DNA from: Ctenosaura bakeri
Lineage: Eukaryota; Chordata; Lepidosauria; Squamata; Iguanidae
Assembly: GCA_948474755.1 (NCBI GenBank)
Contig: CAOLHI010002512.1
Span: 1-64,000, forward strand
Direction: 5' to 3'
Length of the DNA stretch: 64,000 nt
This document shows positions 43,763-54,606 of this stretch, one piece after another. The notes below the pieces were generated by a model, which saw nothing but the letters and a program-made list of their open reading frames with translations, did not search any database and was not told where the DNA came from. Position 1 is the first letter of the stretch, and each line of letters begins with the position of its first letter. The position numbers and the translations under genes were made by a program.

Positions 43763-46700
43763 TGAAACAGAACTGATAACCTTTAATGAATCACTTTGTA
43801 TTTCTTCCATTTTCCCCTCCACATAGTTGTGAAGCTGTTTGTTTATTTCTGAAGCTATTTAAACTTCCTTCATATAGGAATTAGATCTTTTCTCTGAAAT
43901 AGTCAAATGTTTGTTTTTGAAATGCGGATAATTGCAGGTTGCAGTGGACCTACTTCATGTCATGAGCATGGAGTGGGGGAGGTTTCAAGCCCTTTACTGT
44001 CATGCTAGGGCCCCAGTCGTAGCTTGGGCCCCTACTTTTACGCTAGAGTAAAACAGAAATAGAAAAAGTGCCATAGTTGCTAGCTGTGCTTGACCGTAAG
44101 GTGAGGTGGGATGCATCTGGTTTTGCAGCTGTCCCAAATACAGCTGAAAATCTTTTGAGCAAGACTGGTCAGAATTATGGTTTGGGGTGGAAACCACATG
44201 GAAGCAAGCCACTCCACAGTGTTCCTGCCCTGAACCCTACAGATCTATTGGGAAGGGTGGGGGTAGAGTTCAGAGGGAGTGCAAATTGCCACATGGATTA
44301 AAAAAGAAGTTTGTGCAAGACCCTTCTGAATAGAATGTCCCTTTCTCTTATTCTTATGCTTGTGCTCAAAGGCAGGATATATTGCAGTCAGCAGTAGCCT
44401 CTGTTTGCAGAGTACTTGAGGAAACTTGATTCTAGTCTTTTTGTTCAGGATAATAAGTAGATAAGGAGGATTGTGTTTTTAATTTAAGATGTAGTCAAGA
44501 ATCTGCAAAGCAACATTACTTGAAATAAGGCAAAGAAACTAAGTTCATGGGAATTTCAGGCATTGTTCAGTCTATTTATACATATGTTTTTTTTTTGACT
44601 GGTGTATAATTCCAGTCGTTTTTGCTACCCTCTTTTCTTCCTATTCTTTATTCCTTTTGTAAACAGAGTGTGCCAAATCCAGCTTCATAGCTGGCTATGC
44701 TCCACATGTTTGTTTTCTGTACACGTGCTGCTCTTGCCAGCTCTGTTGGGCTTTGGCTGGGAGGGGGGAGAAAGGATGGAAGGGTGACAGATAGAAACAG
44801 GAGCAGACTGCTGCTTTGCAAACTCATATTTGTTTAAAGCTTAAAGGCTGCTTGAGAGAACTTTTGGAGTGAGGGGAAAGTGGTAGGGAGGGAGTAGGGA
44901 AATGGAGAATGTAAACTGTGTCAACGCAAGCAAACTTTCCAGCTGGACCTGCTCATGCTGTCTTTGTGAAGAGCTCAGAGAAGAGAGAGACTTTTTTAGG
45001 ATGCTGAATCTCAAATCTATGAAACAAGAGTGGGAACACAACAAAATGTTGCTTTTTAACAGTAGTGCTTTTGTTCAGGGTACCATTCCCTCATCTTGAT
45101 ATTCTGCTTTTCTTTTCCATTGACACTCAGTGTTCAGTAGATGATGAGCATGCTCAGTTGTCACTGGACTGCATTTTGATAAAGTTTTTTCCTCTCAGGC
45201 TTTTTGAACTTCTGCAAACCTTGGTATTTCTCCAGGCTTGGTGTTATGCTTTCCCTTTCTTTCCAGTGATCTAATTTTGAGACCATTTTCATTAGTACTC
45301 ACCCATTGAGTTCACTTTTAGAGGAAATGATACTTTATTTATTTGTTAAAATGCCCATCATTCGCACTGTCTAAAGATGCCTGGTACATGCAATAAAATC
45401 AGCTTGACCTACCTTAAACTGTAAACAGTATGCTTTTAAAAGGCTAAAATATATTAAACAGTTTAACCAGTTAAGACAGTTTAAAACTATGTGCATGTGT
45501 GGATTTGTATGAAGTTTATTAGATCCCAAAAGCCTTGACATACAGTTGTGTGTTTACACGACATTGTAATGACAGCAGCGTTGGCACCAACTGAGCCTCT
45601 AAGGGGAGGGTACTCCATAACTGGAATATGGAAATAGAATATGACCTATAAGGAGTTGAGTGAACAGTAACTCACAGAACTAGTTCAGTAAGCCAAGATA
45701 TGAGTAAGTTTTTTGTCCCCAACAAGCCAAGGTTGAATCAGGAAGTTGCTAAATTCACAGTAGTTTTCAGTTTTGTCCAGAGTGGTGAACTATGATTACT
45801 GGCTTTGGAACAAACCAAGATATTAAACCCCCTTCAAACCCTTGTATAACATCCTGGCTTGTTCTGAATGTGCTAACTCTGGGTTCCTGGGTCTGACAAA
45901 ACTGGAAGTTTAGTTTGATTAGAAGCTTCCTAGTTTGTTTATTTGTCCTGTGAAGAGAAAAGCAAACAGGCTGTATGTACTGGTTAAGAGGCTGTTTCAT
46001 TGGTTCATCTTGTGGAAATAAGCCACTACTATTGACAGTTTTATTTTTGTTTGTATGCATGAAAAGGATTTTTGATGTGCACTATTGGTATTTTTCCCTT
46101 ACAGGTCCACTGTCACACTTCTTCCCCTCCCAAAGTGTATTATGACAGGTATTCAGAATGGTCCAAATACAGTAACTAAGTGAATTGGCATTTAGAGGCA
46201 ATCAGATAGTACATATGAGAGCACTGGTGTTGCCTCACTGCCACATCCAGCTGAGAGTAGTTCACTCAATCTGATCAAGACAGGCCTTCTGTGTTTCAAG
46301 AATGGGCATTGGTGGAGGGTACCTAGTGACCATTGAGGTAACTTCTTGGGAGTCGTCTTTGAGATGCATTAAGGCAGGTATTTCTTGTGTGGAATACCTA
46401 GGCTCTGGAAAGTACTCCTCTTGGAATTGTGATCAGTTCCCGTTCTTGTTGCTTTTTAGGAAGGATGATGCTTTCTTAAGGTTGTTTACTTTTTAAATTG
46501 ATGCTAATTATCTGTTAGCTGCCATGAATGCTATTTCTAGTGGAAAGGTAGGATAAAAATGTAACTGTAAGTATATAAGAGAAGAAATGGTGTTGTATAT
46601 TGGACGCTTTTCACAGTGTCCTCCCATCCTGGCATGGGAATGGGAGAGGAGCAGGACCACAATGACACTGTTGCATGATATCATGGTCCAACTCCTTTCC

Positions 46701-48117
46701 CATCCCCAGAAGGTACAATTGTGGATTGAATCATTGATGGATTTTCCACATCAGTGACCTGCCATCACACCACCATTGTGCACTTACTTACCTGTCCTAC
46801 AGAAGGGCAGGAAGAGCAATGGCAGTGCTTCCTGCCCCAGCACAGCGGGGAAAATACCTGGCTGCACTGCAGAAGGAAGAGGTGTGTCCATCACACTTCC
46901 TTCTGCAGGGAGTTTGTCCAGTGAGAAGGAAAGTACTCCTGCTATGCTTCCTTCTGGGATTGCCACCAGTGGACCACACAAGGTAGGGTGTAGAAAGGGC
47001 CTTGGTCTGGATGCAGTTCAGGGAATGAGGGAAGCACAGGTGTTTAAATATTTTCTGACTATTTTACATGTATTTTACATGTTTTTCTTAATGATTGTAC
47101 ATCTTCCCACTGTTCAGCTGTGGTGTGCACTGAATTGTGTTGATTTGTGATTGTTGGATATCATGGGTGGTATTGATTGATGGCAGAAAATATGATAAGG
47201 GTATTCTGAGTCTTCTTGAGTGACCAAGCTTTGGTGACTCTTTTTTCCTTCAAATCAAAGAAGGTCTTTTCTTCACTATGTATGCAATCTCTAAATACTT
47301 CACTACTGAGAGGAGAGTATAGCCAAACAAGTGATAATGATTGATTTGAAGACCAAATTGATGAATTACTTGCTTTTTGGTAAACTCTGATGCACTCAGG
47401 CTAATGAATGAATGAATGAATAAATAAATCAGTTTGAGCATGGAGAATTCTATCATTTACCTTTAAACCCATCTTACTTCATGGCAGTTATCCTGATAGT
47501 TAGTGACAAAAGCTATAATAGCAGATATTTTGGGGGGGGTATGATTTCCAAAGATTCAGTCTTGATATAACCATGTATGGAGGGTTTTTGAGAGATGTGT
47601 AATTGCAGGTTCTGTTTATCAATAAATTTAATATATTTTTATTATTTGTTTTCTAAGTTGTATTAAAAACTGCCAGTTATATTTGAAAACGTTTGTGTTT
47701 GATAGTCACAAATGGCCTTATTGCATATTGTAATGCCCAACTGAGTAATAAACATGAATTTGTCTTCAGAGCATAGAATATTTCAGGGCCTGTGGGACTG
47801 ACAAAAAGAAATATAACCAAGATCAGATCTGTAGGCTAGGAAAGAAGCCTGGTCATAGGAACTTATAATACTAGAAATTTGAGCAGGAGCAGATGATCTG
47901 GTTTTGGAGATGAAAAGTAATATCAAGAGGCAAGTTTGGGAGATCAGAGCTGGTTAGATCACAAGTTAGTGAGGAGTACAGTGGAGGGCAGGTTGAAGAA
48001 GCAGAACATTCATTTCTGATTCAGATTGGCAGTTAACAAAATGGCTGTAGGGCCAACTCTTCTCAGACGTCTGAAAGGCTGAGAAGACTCAGTTGTATGT
48101 AGAAGAAAAACATATTA
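43763..48117. other. Intronic stretch, nothing firm
   Basis: About 4.3 kb. An acceptor-like tttttcccttacag at 46105 is followed by a short segment with a poor donor. The stretch 45715-46130 contains loosely inverted phrases that may be an old DNA transposon. No exon is called. Confidence 0.35.
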
Positions 48118-48541
48118 TAGTGGCCCCTCCACTTTCTCAAGGGTTCAGGGTGCAGACTTCTTGCAAAAGTGGAAAAATCCTAATAACTCCCCTTCTGATT
48201 CCCCCTTCTGTTCCCTTCCAGGGCCAGAAACAAGGGAACAGGAGGGAGAAGCTCTGGAGGGGAGAAGGAAGGTTTGTGTGAGCCTCCTCCCATTTCCTTG
48301 CAAGTTCCCAGCTCTGGGGCCAGAGGTAGGGAAATGGGAGGAGGAGCTCTGGAGGGGAGAAGGAAGATATGTGCATGCCCCTCCCCAATTTCCTTGCCTT
48401 TTGTCCAGGTGCTTGCCTTCCTTTGTGCCTGTCAAAATGCAAGGGAATGGGAGGAGAAGAATCATGTGGGGGAGGTATGCGTGTGCCTAGTGAATAATCA
48501 AATTTGCAAAGTTCAAACCTGCATATGTGGAGGGAGGACTG
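48118..48541. mobile_element. Family X MITE with internal duplication
   Basis: Starts TAGTGGCCCCTCCACTTTC (first base decayed from C) and ends GCATATGTGGAGGGAGGACTG before TA (48542-48543). Inside, a purine-rich unit ggagctctggaggggagaagg-type (48244-48272 and 48341-48366) occurs twice with an inverted cttccttgcaag-like partner, giving a locally duplicated core. No transposase coding. Confidence 0.72.
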
Positions 48542-49649
48542 TATTGCATGTTCTGGATCACTAAATGTCCAACAGTAGAACTCTTGGCCTCCAGGTGAAA
48601 CTTCTTATTGGATTTAAGCATAGTTTCATCCTCTAACCAGCTGCCATGACAGCACATAAAAGAAAGCAGTCCATAGGCTGAAGCTTCTAGGGTCCATGTC
48701 ATCTGTCATTGTAAGAGGCAGTTGTCCGCTTCTTAAAGAAGCTGAGCCCACATCTGTAAGCCCACTTTAGGAGGATTTTGCAGTTAGTATGTTTTGAATA
48801 TTTCAGCATTAATTAGATTTTAATTAATTAGACAAAACACATCCCTTTGTGTTTTGTCTTGTACTTGGATGTAATTATTGGATCTGTCTGGTGGTTTAAG
48901 ATTGTATCTGATAGAAATGTTACCTTTCTATACAGTATCTAAAATAGTTAAAGTGAATGTTTTTTTATTAATGTTTTTTATTAATGGGAGGACATAATTT
49001 ATTTTTTATTTTTTAAATAATTTATTGAATTCTAATTAAAAACAATGACAAACAAATATATGACAATAACAAACAAATATAAACAAACAAACAAATACCA
49101 ACCAAAATATATACATAGTCATACAATAAATTCTTTAAATGTACTGATACAAACTTAGAAAATCTCCTCGGGATACACACCTAAAATATATCTAATAGTA
49201 TCTATTACCTCTATTATGTATTTACCAACATATACATTTCTGCTTATATTTCCACTGTGAAAAGTAAGTTAAACTGTGTATCAAAAATAAAGCTACTCCA
49301 AACATCCTAACCCTGAAAAATGAATCTCCATAGTAACTACCAATAAATCTACTTTTAACCAGAGCTGTAAGTAAATTAATTTTATTTAAGAATAGGCCAT
49401 GATGCTTCACAGTATTATGAACCTAGTAATGTTAAAAATGACGATTTGTAATTATAGTGTGTACCTATCAAATTCAAGTACATGTACACTGGAGTTTTAG
49501 AGGTTTTGATGTATCAATGGATTAATGGACTCATGAAATCTAGGTCTTTATTTGCAATATATTATCTCAGTGTTGCAATGTATTATCTCAGTGTTGTAAG
49601 AGTCCCATTTAAAGGAAGGGGGAAAAAATGAATCACATGCTAAAAGAGT
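48542..49649. other. Intronic stretch, AT-rich
   Basis: Includes AT-rich tracts at 48960-49100 with AAAC/AAAT-type runs and a 21-bp tandem duplication at 49555-49596. No exon is recognised. Confidence 0.4.
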
Positions 49650-49760
49650 GTAACTTGCCTAAGATGATCCAATGAATTCCCATGGCCAAGTGGTAGTCAA
49701 ACCCTGATCTTCAGAGTTGTGGTCCAGTGCTCAAACTACTACACCATGTTTGCTCTACCA
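49650..49760 (-). repeat. tRNA-derived SINE, head part
   Basis: The + strand reads gatgatccaatgaattccc, tcttcagagttgtggtccag and tgctcaaactactacaccatg, the complement of the SINE head. The tail half is absent. Confidence 0.7.
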
Positions 49761-49950
49761 CTGCCACTATCTTAGGATGCTTTTAAATCTCTTTTGTTTT
49801 TCTTTTCACTTTTGTAACCTTGGGGTTCTCCAAAGCCCACTGATATCTTTCCTCTTGTGTATGGGAAAGGCTGGTTTTGCTCCATACAGAGTAAGGCAAC
49901 TATAAGAATATGTAGAGTAAGAGAGTATAGTTAACTATAAGTATATAGGA

Positions 49951-50175
49951 CATCCATGTGTGTATCTGCCTTCCAAGTCACCTGTTGAATTTTGATAGGT
50001 GACTTTAGTTCTACAGGCTGAATTTCATAGGATTTTCTCAGGCAAAGAATACTCAGAGGCGATTTTGCCAGTTCCTTCTTCTGGGGTATAGTACTAAGTA
50101 CAAGTACTAGTCAGGGCTGATCTTGCTTAGCATTCAAAATCAGACAGGATCTGGTGTCTTTAGACCATTTTGGCC
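49951..50175 (-). repeat. 5S rRNA-derived SINE
   Basis: The right end (50102-50174) reads aagtactagtcagggctga, tcttgcttagcattcaaaat and cagacaggatctggtgtc. This is the reverse complement of the vertebrate 5S rRNA internal promoter region with substitutions. The left part (tgtatctgccttccaagtc, atttcataggattttctcagg, gattttgccagttccttc) is the SINE body shared with 1834 and 54462. It is therefore a SINE3-type element transcribed on the minus strand from a 5S-like head, not a 5S gene. Confidence 0.85.
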
Positions 50176-50378
50176 AAACAAAGAGTGATTATAAGCCTTT
50201 ATTATGCTGCTATTATCCTGCAAAAGCTATCAAAGGACCAGAAAAGTAGCAAAAAAGTCAGTATAAAAGAACAATGGGCACTATCCATTTCACTTTAACA
50301 GTCTGTTTTTGGAGAGACTGGGACTTCTTGCCCTCAGCACAGGTGACCAGGAATATCCACTCCCCAGCCTCCAGCTTT
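50176..50378. other. Short intronic spacer
   Basis: Nothing recognised between the 5S-type SINE and the CR1 3' end. Confidence 0.3.
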
Positions 50379-50520
50379 CATAGAATCATAGAATCATAGA
50401 AATTCAGAGTTGGAAGAGACCACACAGGCCATCCAGTCCAACCCCCTGCCATGCAGGAACACCCTCAAATCAATCCCGACAGATGACCATCAAGCCTCTG
50501 CTTTGTTTCTGGGAAAGGCA
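50379..50520 (-). mobile_element. CR1 LINE 3' end, fresh
   Basis: The + strand starts catagaatcatagaatcatag, the complement of the (ATTCTATG)-type CR1 tail, followed by aattcagagttggaagagacc, aggccatccagtccaaccc and cctgccatgcaggaac. Severely 5'-truncated and only slightly diverged. Confidence 0.88.
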
Positions 50521-51439
50521 ATGCATGCTTTCCATTTCTCCTCCAACTCTCATTCTTGCCCAGGTAGAAATCACTTCTTTGTCAGTATCACTGTGGTGAG
50601 AAATGAGAACCAGACCATGAGAAAGAGCCCTGCTCAGGATACCACAGAACCATAGCTAGTCAGGGTAGATAATACTAGACTAGATGGACAAATAGTCTGA
50701 CCTAATATAAGGCAGTTTGTTTCTGTCGAACCAAACATTCTATTCTTGAAATAATTTATAACTGCAAAATGAAGCTCAGCACCAACTTCTCCAGCTGGAA
50801 TGGGTAGACATAGTGCAGTCCTCCAGATGTGCTGCTCTGGACATCTCCATTACCTTTCACCAGCACTAGTTTAGTCAATGAGGAGGAATACTATGAGTGT
50901 TCCAGAGACACTTTCTTAAAATTCCAATTAAAAGGGTTATATAGAAACAAAAAACATTAATGTTGCACTGAGCAACAGATATGTAGACTCTGGCAGAGGA
51001 TTTACGTTAGAGACAGAATTTCATGGCAACTATAAATACTAGCTAGTAACGCAAGCTAAGATTTGATAATGTCTGTCAGTAAGTCAAGATATTCACACAG
51101 GCACGCTCCCTTCATTATATATTTAAAATCCCACACTTGCCTTGGTATCTTTGATGATCCCATAAACTGTGTTTTTTTGTTTTTTTGTTTGTCCAGGTCA
51201 TACCAAAACTAATCATCTTGGATATGTGTGAAATTGAATGTGTATCCCTGGTAAATATGTTCCCTAAACTGAAACACTATTCATGCATTACCAAACTGGG
51301 CAGTCAAGGCTCTCAGTCCCATGGAGAACCATTAACTGTGTTTGAGTGAGAGCAGTTCCATTCTCACTGCGGAGGATGCCACTAGCAACAATTATAGGAC
51401 TGAGGGGCCGGGGGGGATGGGGGGGGCAGGTGAGGAAGG
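50521..51439. other. Intronic stretch with a weak exon candidate
   Basis: A 54-nt open segment (51197-51250) lies between a strong T-rich acceptor (ttttttgtttgtccag) and GTAAAT. It reads VIPKLIILDMCEIECVSL. No family match and only a moderate donor. A family C-like phrase (cctccagatgtgctgctctgg) lies at about 50820. Confidence 0.3.
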
Positions 51440-52970
51440 GAGGGGGAAATGCAGCACAGAATAAATAGACAAGTAGTACAGGAATATCTGGCTAAACTAG
51501 ATGAATTCAAGCCTCCAGGGCCAGATGAATTATATCCAAGGATATTAAAAGAACTGGCAGTAGTCATTTCTGAGCCACTCACAATAATCTTTGAGAACTC
51601 TTGGAGAACAGGAGAAGTCCCAACAGACTGGAAGAGGGCAAATGCCATCCCTATCTTCAAGAAGGGGAAAAAAGAGAACCCAAATAATTATCGCCCGGTC
51701 AGCCTGACATCAGTACCAGGAAAGATCCTAGAGCAGATCATTAAATAGTCAGTTTGTAAAAGCCAGCATAAGTCATGCCAGACTAATCTCTTTATGACAA
51801 GCTTGATAGAAGAAGGGAATGCTGTAGACATGGCATATCTTGACTTCAGTGAGGCCTTTGACCAAGTTCCCCATGACATTCTTGCAGAAAAGCTAGTAAA
51901 ATGTGGGCTGGACAGGGCTACTTTTAGGTGGATTTGTAATCAGTTGACCAACCACACCCAAAGTGTGCTGACCAACGGCTGCTTTTCATCCTGGAGAGAA
52001 GTGACTAGTGGGGTGCCACAGGGTTCTGTCCTGGGCCCAGTGCTATTCAACATCTTCATCAATGACTTGGATGCAGGAGTGGAGGACATGCTGATCAAAG
52101 ATGACACCAAATTGAGAGGGGTTGCTAATACCCCAGAGGACAGGATCAGATTTCAAAATGACTTTGACAGATTGGAGAGCTGGGCCAAAGCTAACAAAAT
52201 GAATTTCAACAGAGAGAAATGTAAGGTCCTACACTTAGGCAAAAAAAAATGGAATGTACAAATATAGGGTGGGGGATGCATGGCTGGATAGTAGTATGTG
52301 TGAAAGGGATCTAGGAGTCTTGATAGATCACAAGCTGAACATGAATCAGCAGTGTGATGTGGCAGCCAAGAAAGCCAACGTGATCTTTGGTTGCATCAAT
52401 AGGAGTATGGTGTCTAGATTGAAGGAGGTAATGGTACCACTCTATTCAGCACTGATTAGGCCTCATTTGGAATATTGTGTCCAGTTCTGGGCACCTCAAT
52501 TCAAGAAGGATGTCCACATGCTGGAACGTGTCCAGAGGAGGGCAACCAAAATGGTGAAGGGTCTGGAAGCCGTGCCCTGTAAGGAGCGGCTTAGAGAGCT
52601 GGGTATGTTTAGTCTGCAGAGGAGAAGGTTAAGAAGGGACATAATAGCCATGATTAAATATTTGAAGGGATGTCATGTTGAGGAGGGAGCGGGCTTGTTT
52701 TCTGCTGCTCTAGAGACTAGGACAAGGAGCAATGGATTCAACCTGCAGGAAAGGAGTTTCCACCTGAACCTCAAATAAAACTTCCTGACGGTCAGAGCTG
52801 TCCAGTAGTGGAATATGCTGCCTCGGAGTGTGGTAGAGTCTCCTTTGAAGGTTTTTAAGCAGAGGCTGGATAGCCATCTGTTGGGAATGCTTTGAAGTGT
52901 GTTTCTACATAGCAGGAGGTTGAACTGGATATCCTCTGGGGTCTCTTCCAACTCTATGATTCTATGACTG
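51440..52970 (+). mobile_element. CR1 LINE, 5'-truncated
   Basis: About 1.5 kb of a CR1-clade non-LTR retrotransposon, from inside the N-terminal RT region to the 3' tail. The 3' end reads ctcttccaactctatgattc, then tatga, the CR1 tail. The endonuclease domain is absent, as expected from 5' truncation. It is preceded by a G-rich tract (51408-51445). A family A MITE begins one base after the tail plus its target site. The element is in sense orientation relative to the presumed host gene. Confidence 0.92.
51449..52778 (+). pseudogene. CR1 ORF2 reverse transcriptase remnant
   Basis: Three frame segments follow one another. 51449-51748 has the PPGPDELYPRILKELA and YRPVSLTSVPGKILEQII motifs of the RT fingers. 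51794-52267 has [16 protein letters not shown] (RT motif A, with the catalytic Asp in LDFSEAFD), [13 protein letters not shown] (motif B) and MLIKDDTKL. 52254-52778 has WLDSSMCERDLGVLIDHKLN and RPHLEYCVQFWAP of the thumb and C-terminal region, ending at a stop before the 3' UTR. The catalytic FADD box reads KDD: six nucleotides for Phe-Ala are deleted. A stop at 51746-51748, an internal deletion near 51750-51790 and a frameshift near 52260 complete the inactivation. Confidence 0.92.
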
Positions 52971-52971
52971 T

Positions 52972-53089
52972 GGCCATTTCTGCACTATTATCGTGCTATT
53001 ATTCCACTTACAACATCCTGTGGAATCCTGGGGAACTGCAAACCCTAGGTAGAATAATAGCACTATAAGAGTGTCGTGCAGAAATGGCC
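52972..53089. mobile_element. Family A MITE, short deletion derivative
   Basis: 118 bp, starting GGCCATTTCTGCAC and ending GTGCAGAAATGGCC, with TGT at 52969-52971 and 53090-53092 as a 3-bp target duplication. The centre is deleted (aatcctggggaactgcaaaccc). It landed at the very end of the CR1 tail. Confidence 0.88.
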
Positions 53090-53268
53090 TGTGATTTCAC
53101 TTTAACTATCATGGCAACATCCTGTGGAATCCAAGGGTTTATAGTTTGGTGAGGTCCTAGATTTCTCTGGTTGAAAACTCGAAATACCCCTTCCTACACA
53201 CTATATCCCAGAACTCCATGGGATGTTGGCAAGGTAGTTAAAGTGGAATAATAGTGCTATACATTGCT
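53090..53268. mobile_element. Family B MITE, left terminus missing
   Basis: Contains gatttcactttaactatc, atggcaacatcctgtggaatcc, gatgttggcaaggtagtta and agtggaataatagtgctata, the arms of family B. The outer terminal segments are absent on the left, where it adjoins the short family A copy. Confidence 0.68.
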
Positions 53269-54461
53269 TTGATTGTAAATTGCCTTGATTTCCATTTTGG
53301 GAGAAAAGTGGGATACATAGATCATATAAATTAATAATTGAAAGGGACCATTTGGTATGCACATTCCTATCTTCCATCCACACTTACAGTTTTGTGATGT
53401 ATGAATATGGTTTTAATTTCTTTAATATGTAGCTATCGTACCAGTTGAGACAAAGACTCAGAAATGTACCAGGGACGATGTAGATGTTTAAGTTTTCAAT
53501 TAGAGTCCTGTCTGAAATGAGTTCTTTGTTAGACATAAAAAGGCATGAAGACGTTATAAGTTCTCTTCTTTCTATTTGATGGCATCTATTTTAAAAAGTC
53601 ATGATTTAGCAATTAATTAATATTTTATCCTTCTATTGCTAAAAAAAACCCCTTCAATAAGCATCTTCAGAATTTTGTCCTCTGCAAAGGATCAGCTAAA
53701 ATTAGCAAACAACAAAAATGATTTAAGGATAATCATTAAACCTAAGATCAGAGTCAAAGGTTGCTTTATGTAAATAGGACAATAGTACCCAGAATCTCCA
53801 GAGAACTGAAGGATTTTGAGTCTTGAGTACAAAAATAATGTTTCCAAGCCTTATCTAAAATTTTCAGTTTTAGATGTTACATGACATGACCAACCATTTT
53901 TTGAGTTCACCCCATGTAAATAATGTGAGGGCTGTGTTCCCTATTGAATTGTTGCTGGGTAGCATGAACATTAGTTAGAGGTGGAAAGACAGACATCCAT
54001 CAGAGAAGAACTGTAGTTCCTGATTTCCGTTTTTGTGGCAAATTAAGGCAGGAGATGCTTTTGTTAGAGAGAGCATTATTGATAGAAAAATACATTTTAC
54101 ATTTCATTGCAAATCTAATTTTCAGTTAAGGGTTCCTTCCATATACTTTGAGTGCTGAGAGAACAAGATGGCCATCATCTGCAGTCCTGAACTTGTTTGA
54201 AGTGGCTACTTCATAAAGCTTCCACCTTGGGAGAGTTTTCCGTATCTGTTCCAATTCCACTGAGGCAATCGTTATCCTGATTATTTGTCCCCAGGGCAAC
54301 TTCTTAATTGGCCGTAAAATCCTGCCAAGAGGTGAGAGAAATTTTATCACACACTATTGTTGAACCAGGACATAATCACAGGACTGACAAAAACCTGATC
54401 ATCATTTGGCTGGCTATGGTAACTGGATTTACCTATGGCTTCATGGCTACTTTTAATTGGA
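53269..54461. other. Repeat-poor intronic DNA, possible conserved element
   Basis: 54000-54400 is free of recognisable repeats and of moderate GC content (ccttgggagagttttccgt, tgattatttgtccccaggg, atcattatttggct-like). It reads like unique sequence and could be regulatory, but the sequence alone does not show this. A 74-codon minus frame (54126-54350) has no splice support. Confidence 0.3.
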
Positions 54462-54606
54462 TGTGTATATGCCTTCAAGTTGACTGTCAACTTATGGCAA
54501 CTCCATGAATTTCACAGGTTTTCTTAGGCAAGGATTACTCAGAGATGGTTTTGCCAGTTCCTTCCTCAGAAATATAGCTTATGGGACCTGGTATTCATTG
54601 GATACC
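54462..54606 (-). repeat. 5S-derived SINE, body only
   Basis: Reads gtatatgccttcaagttgac, caacttatggcaactccatg, ttcttaggcaaggattactc and ggttttgccagttccttcc, then gacctggtattcattgg, where the 5S-like head should begin and is lost. Confidence 0.7.

Noticed and set aside
50102..50174. 5S rRNA gene
   Set aside because: Substituted, incomplete and fused to a SINE body shared with other loci; it is a SINE head.
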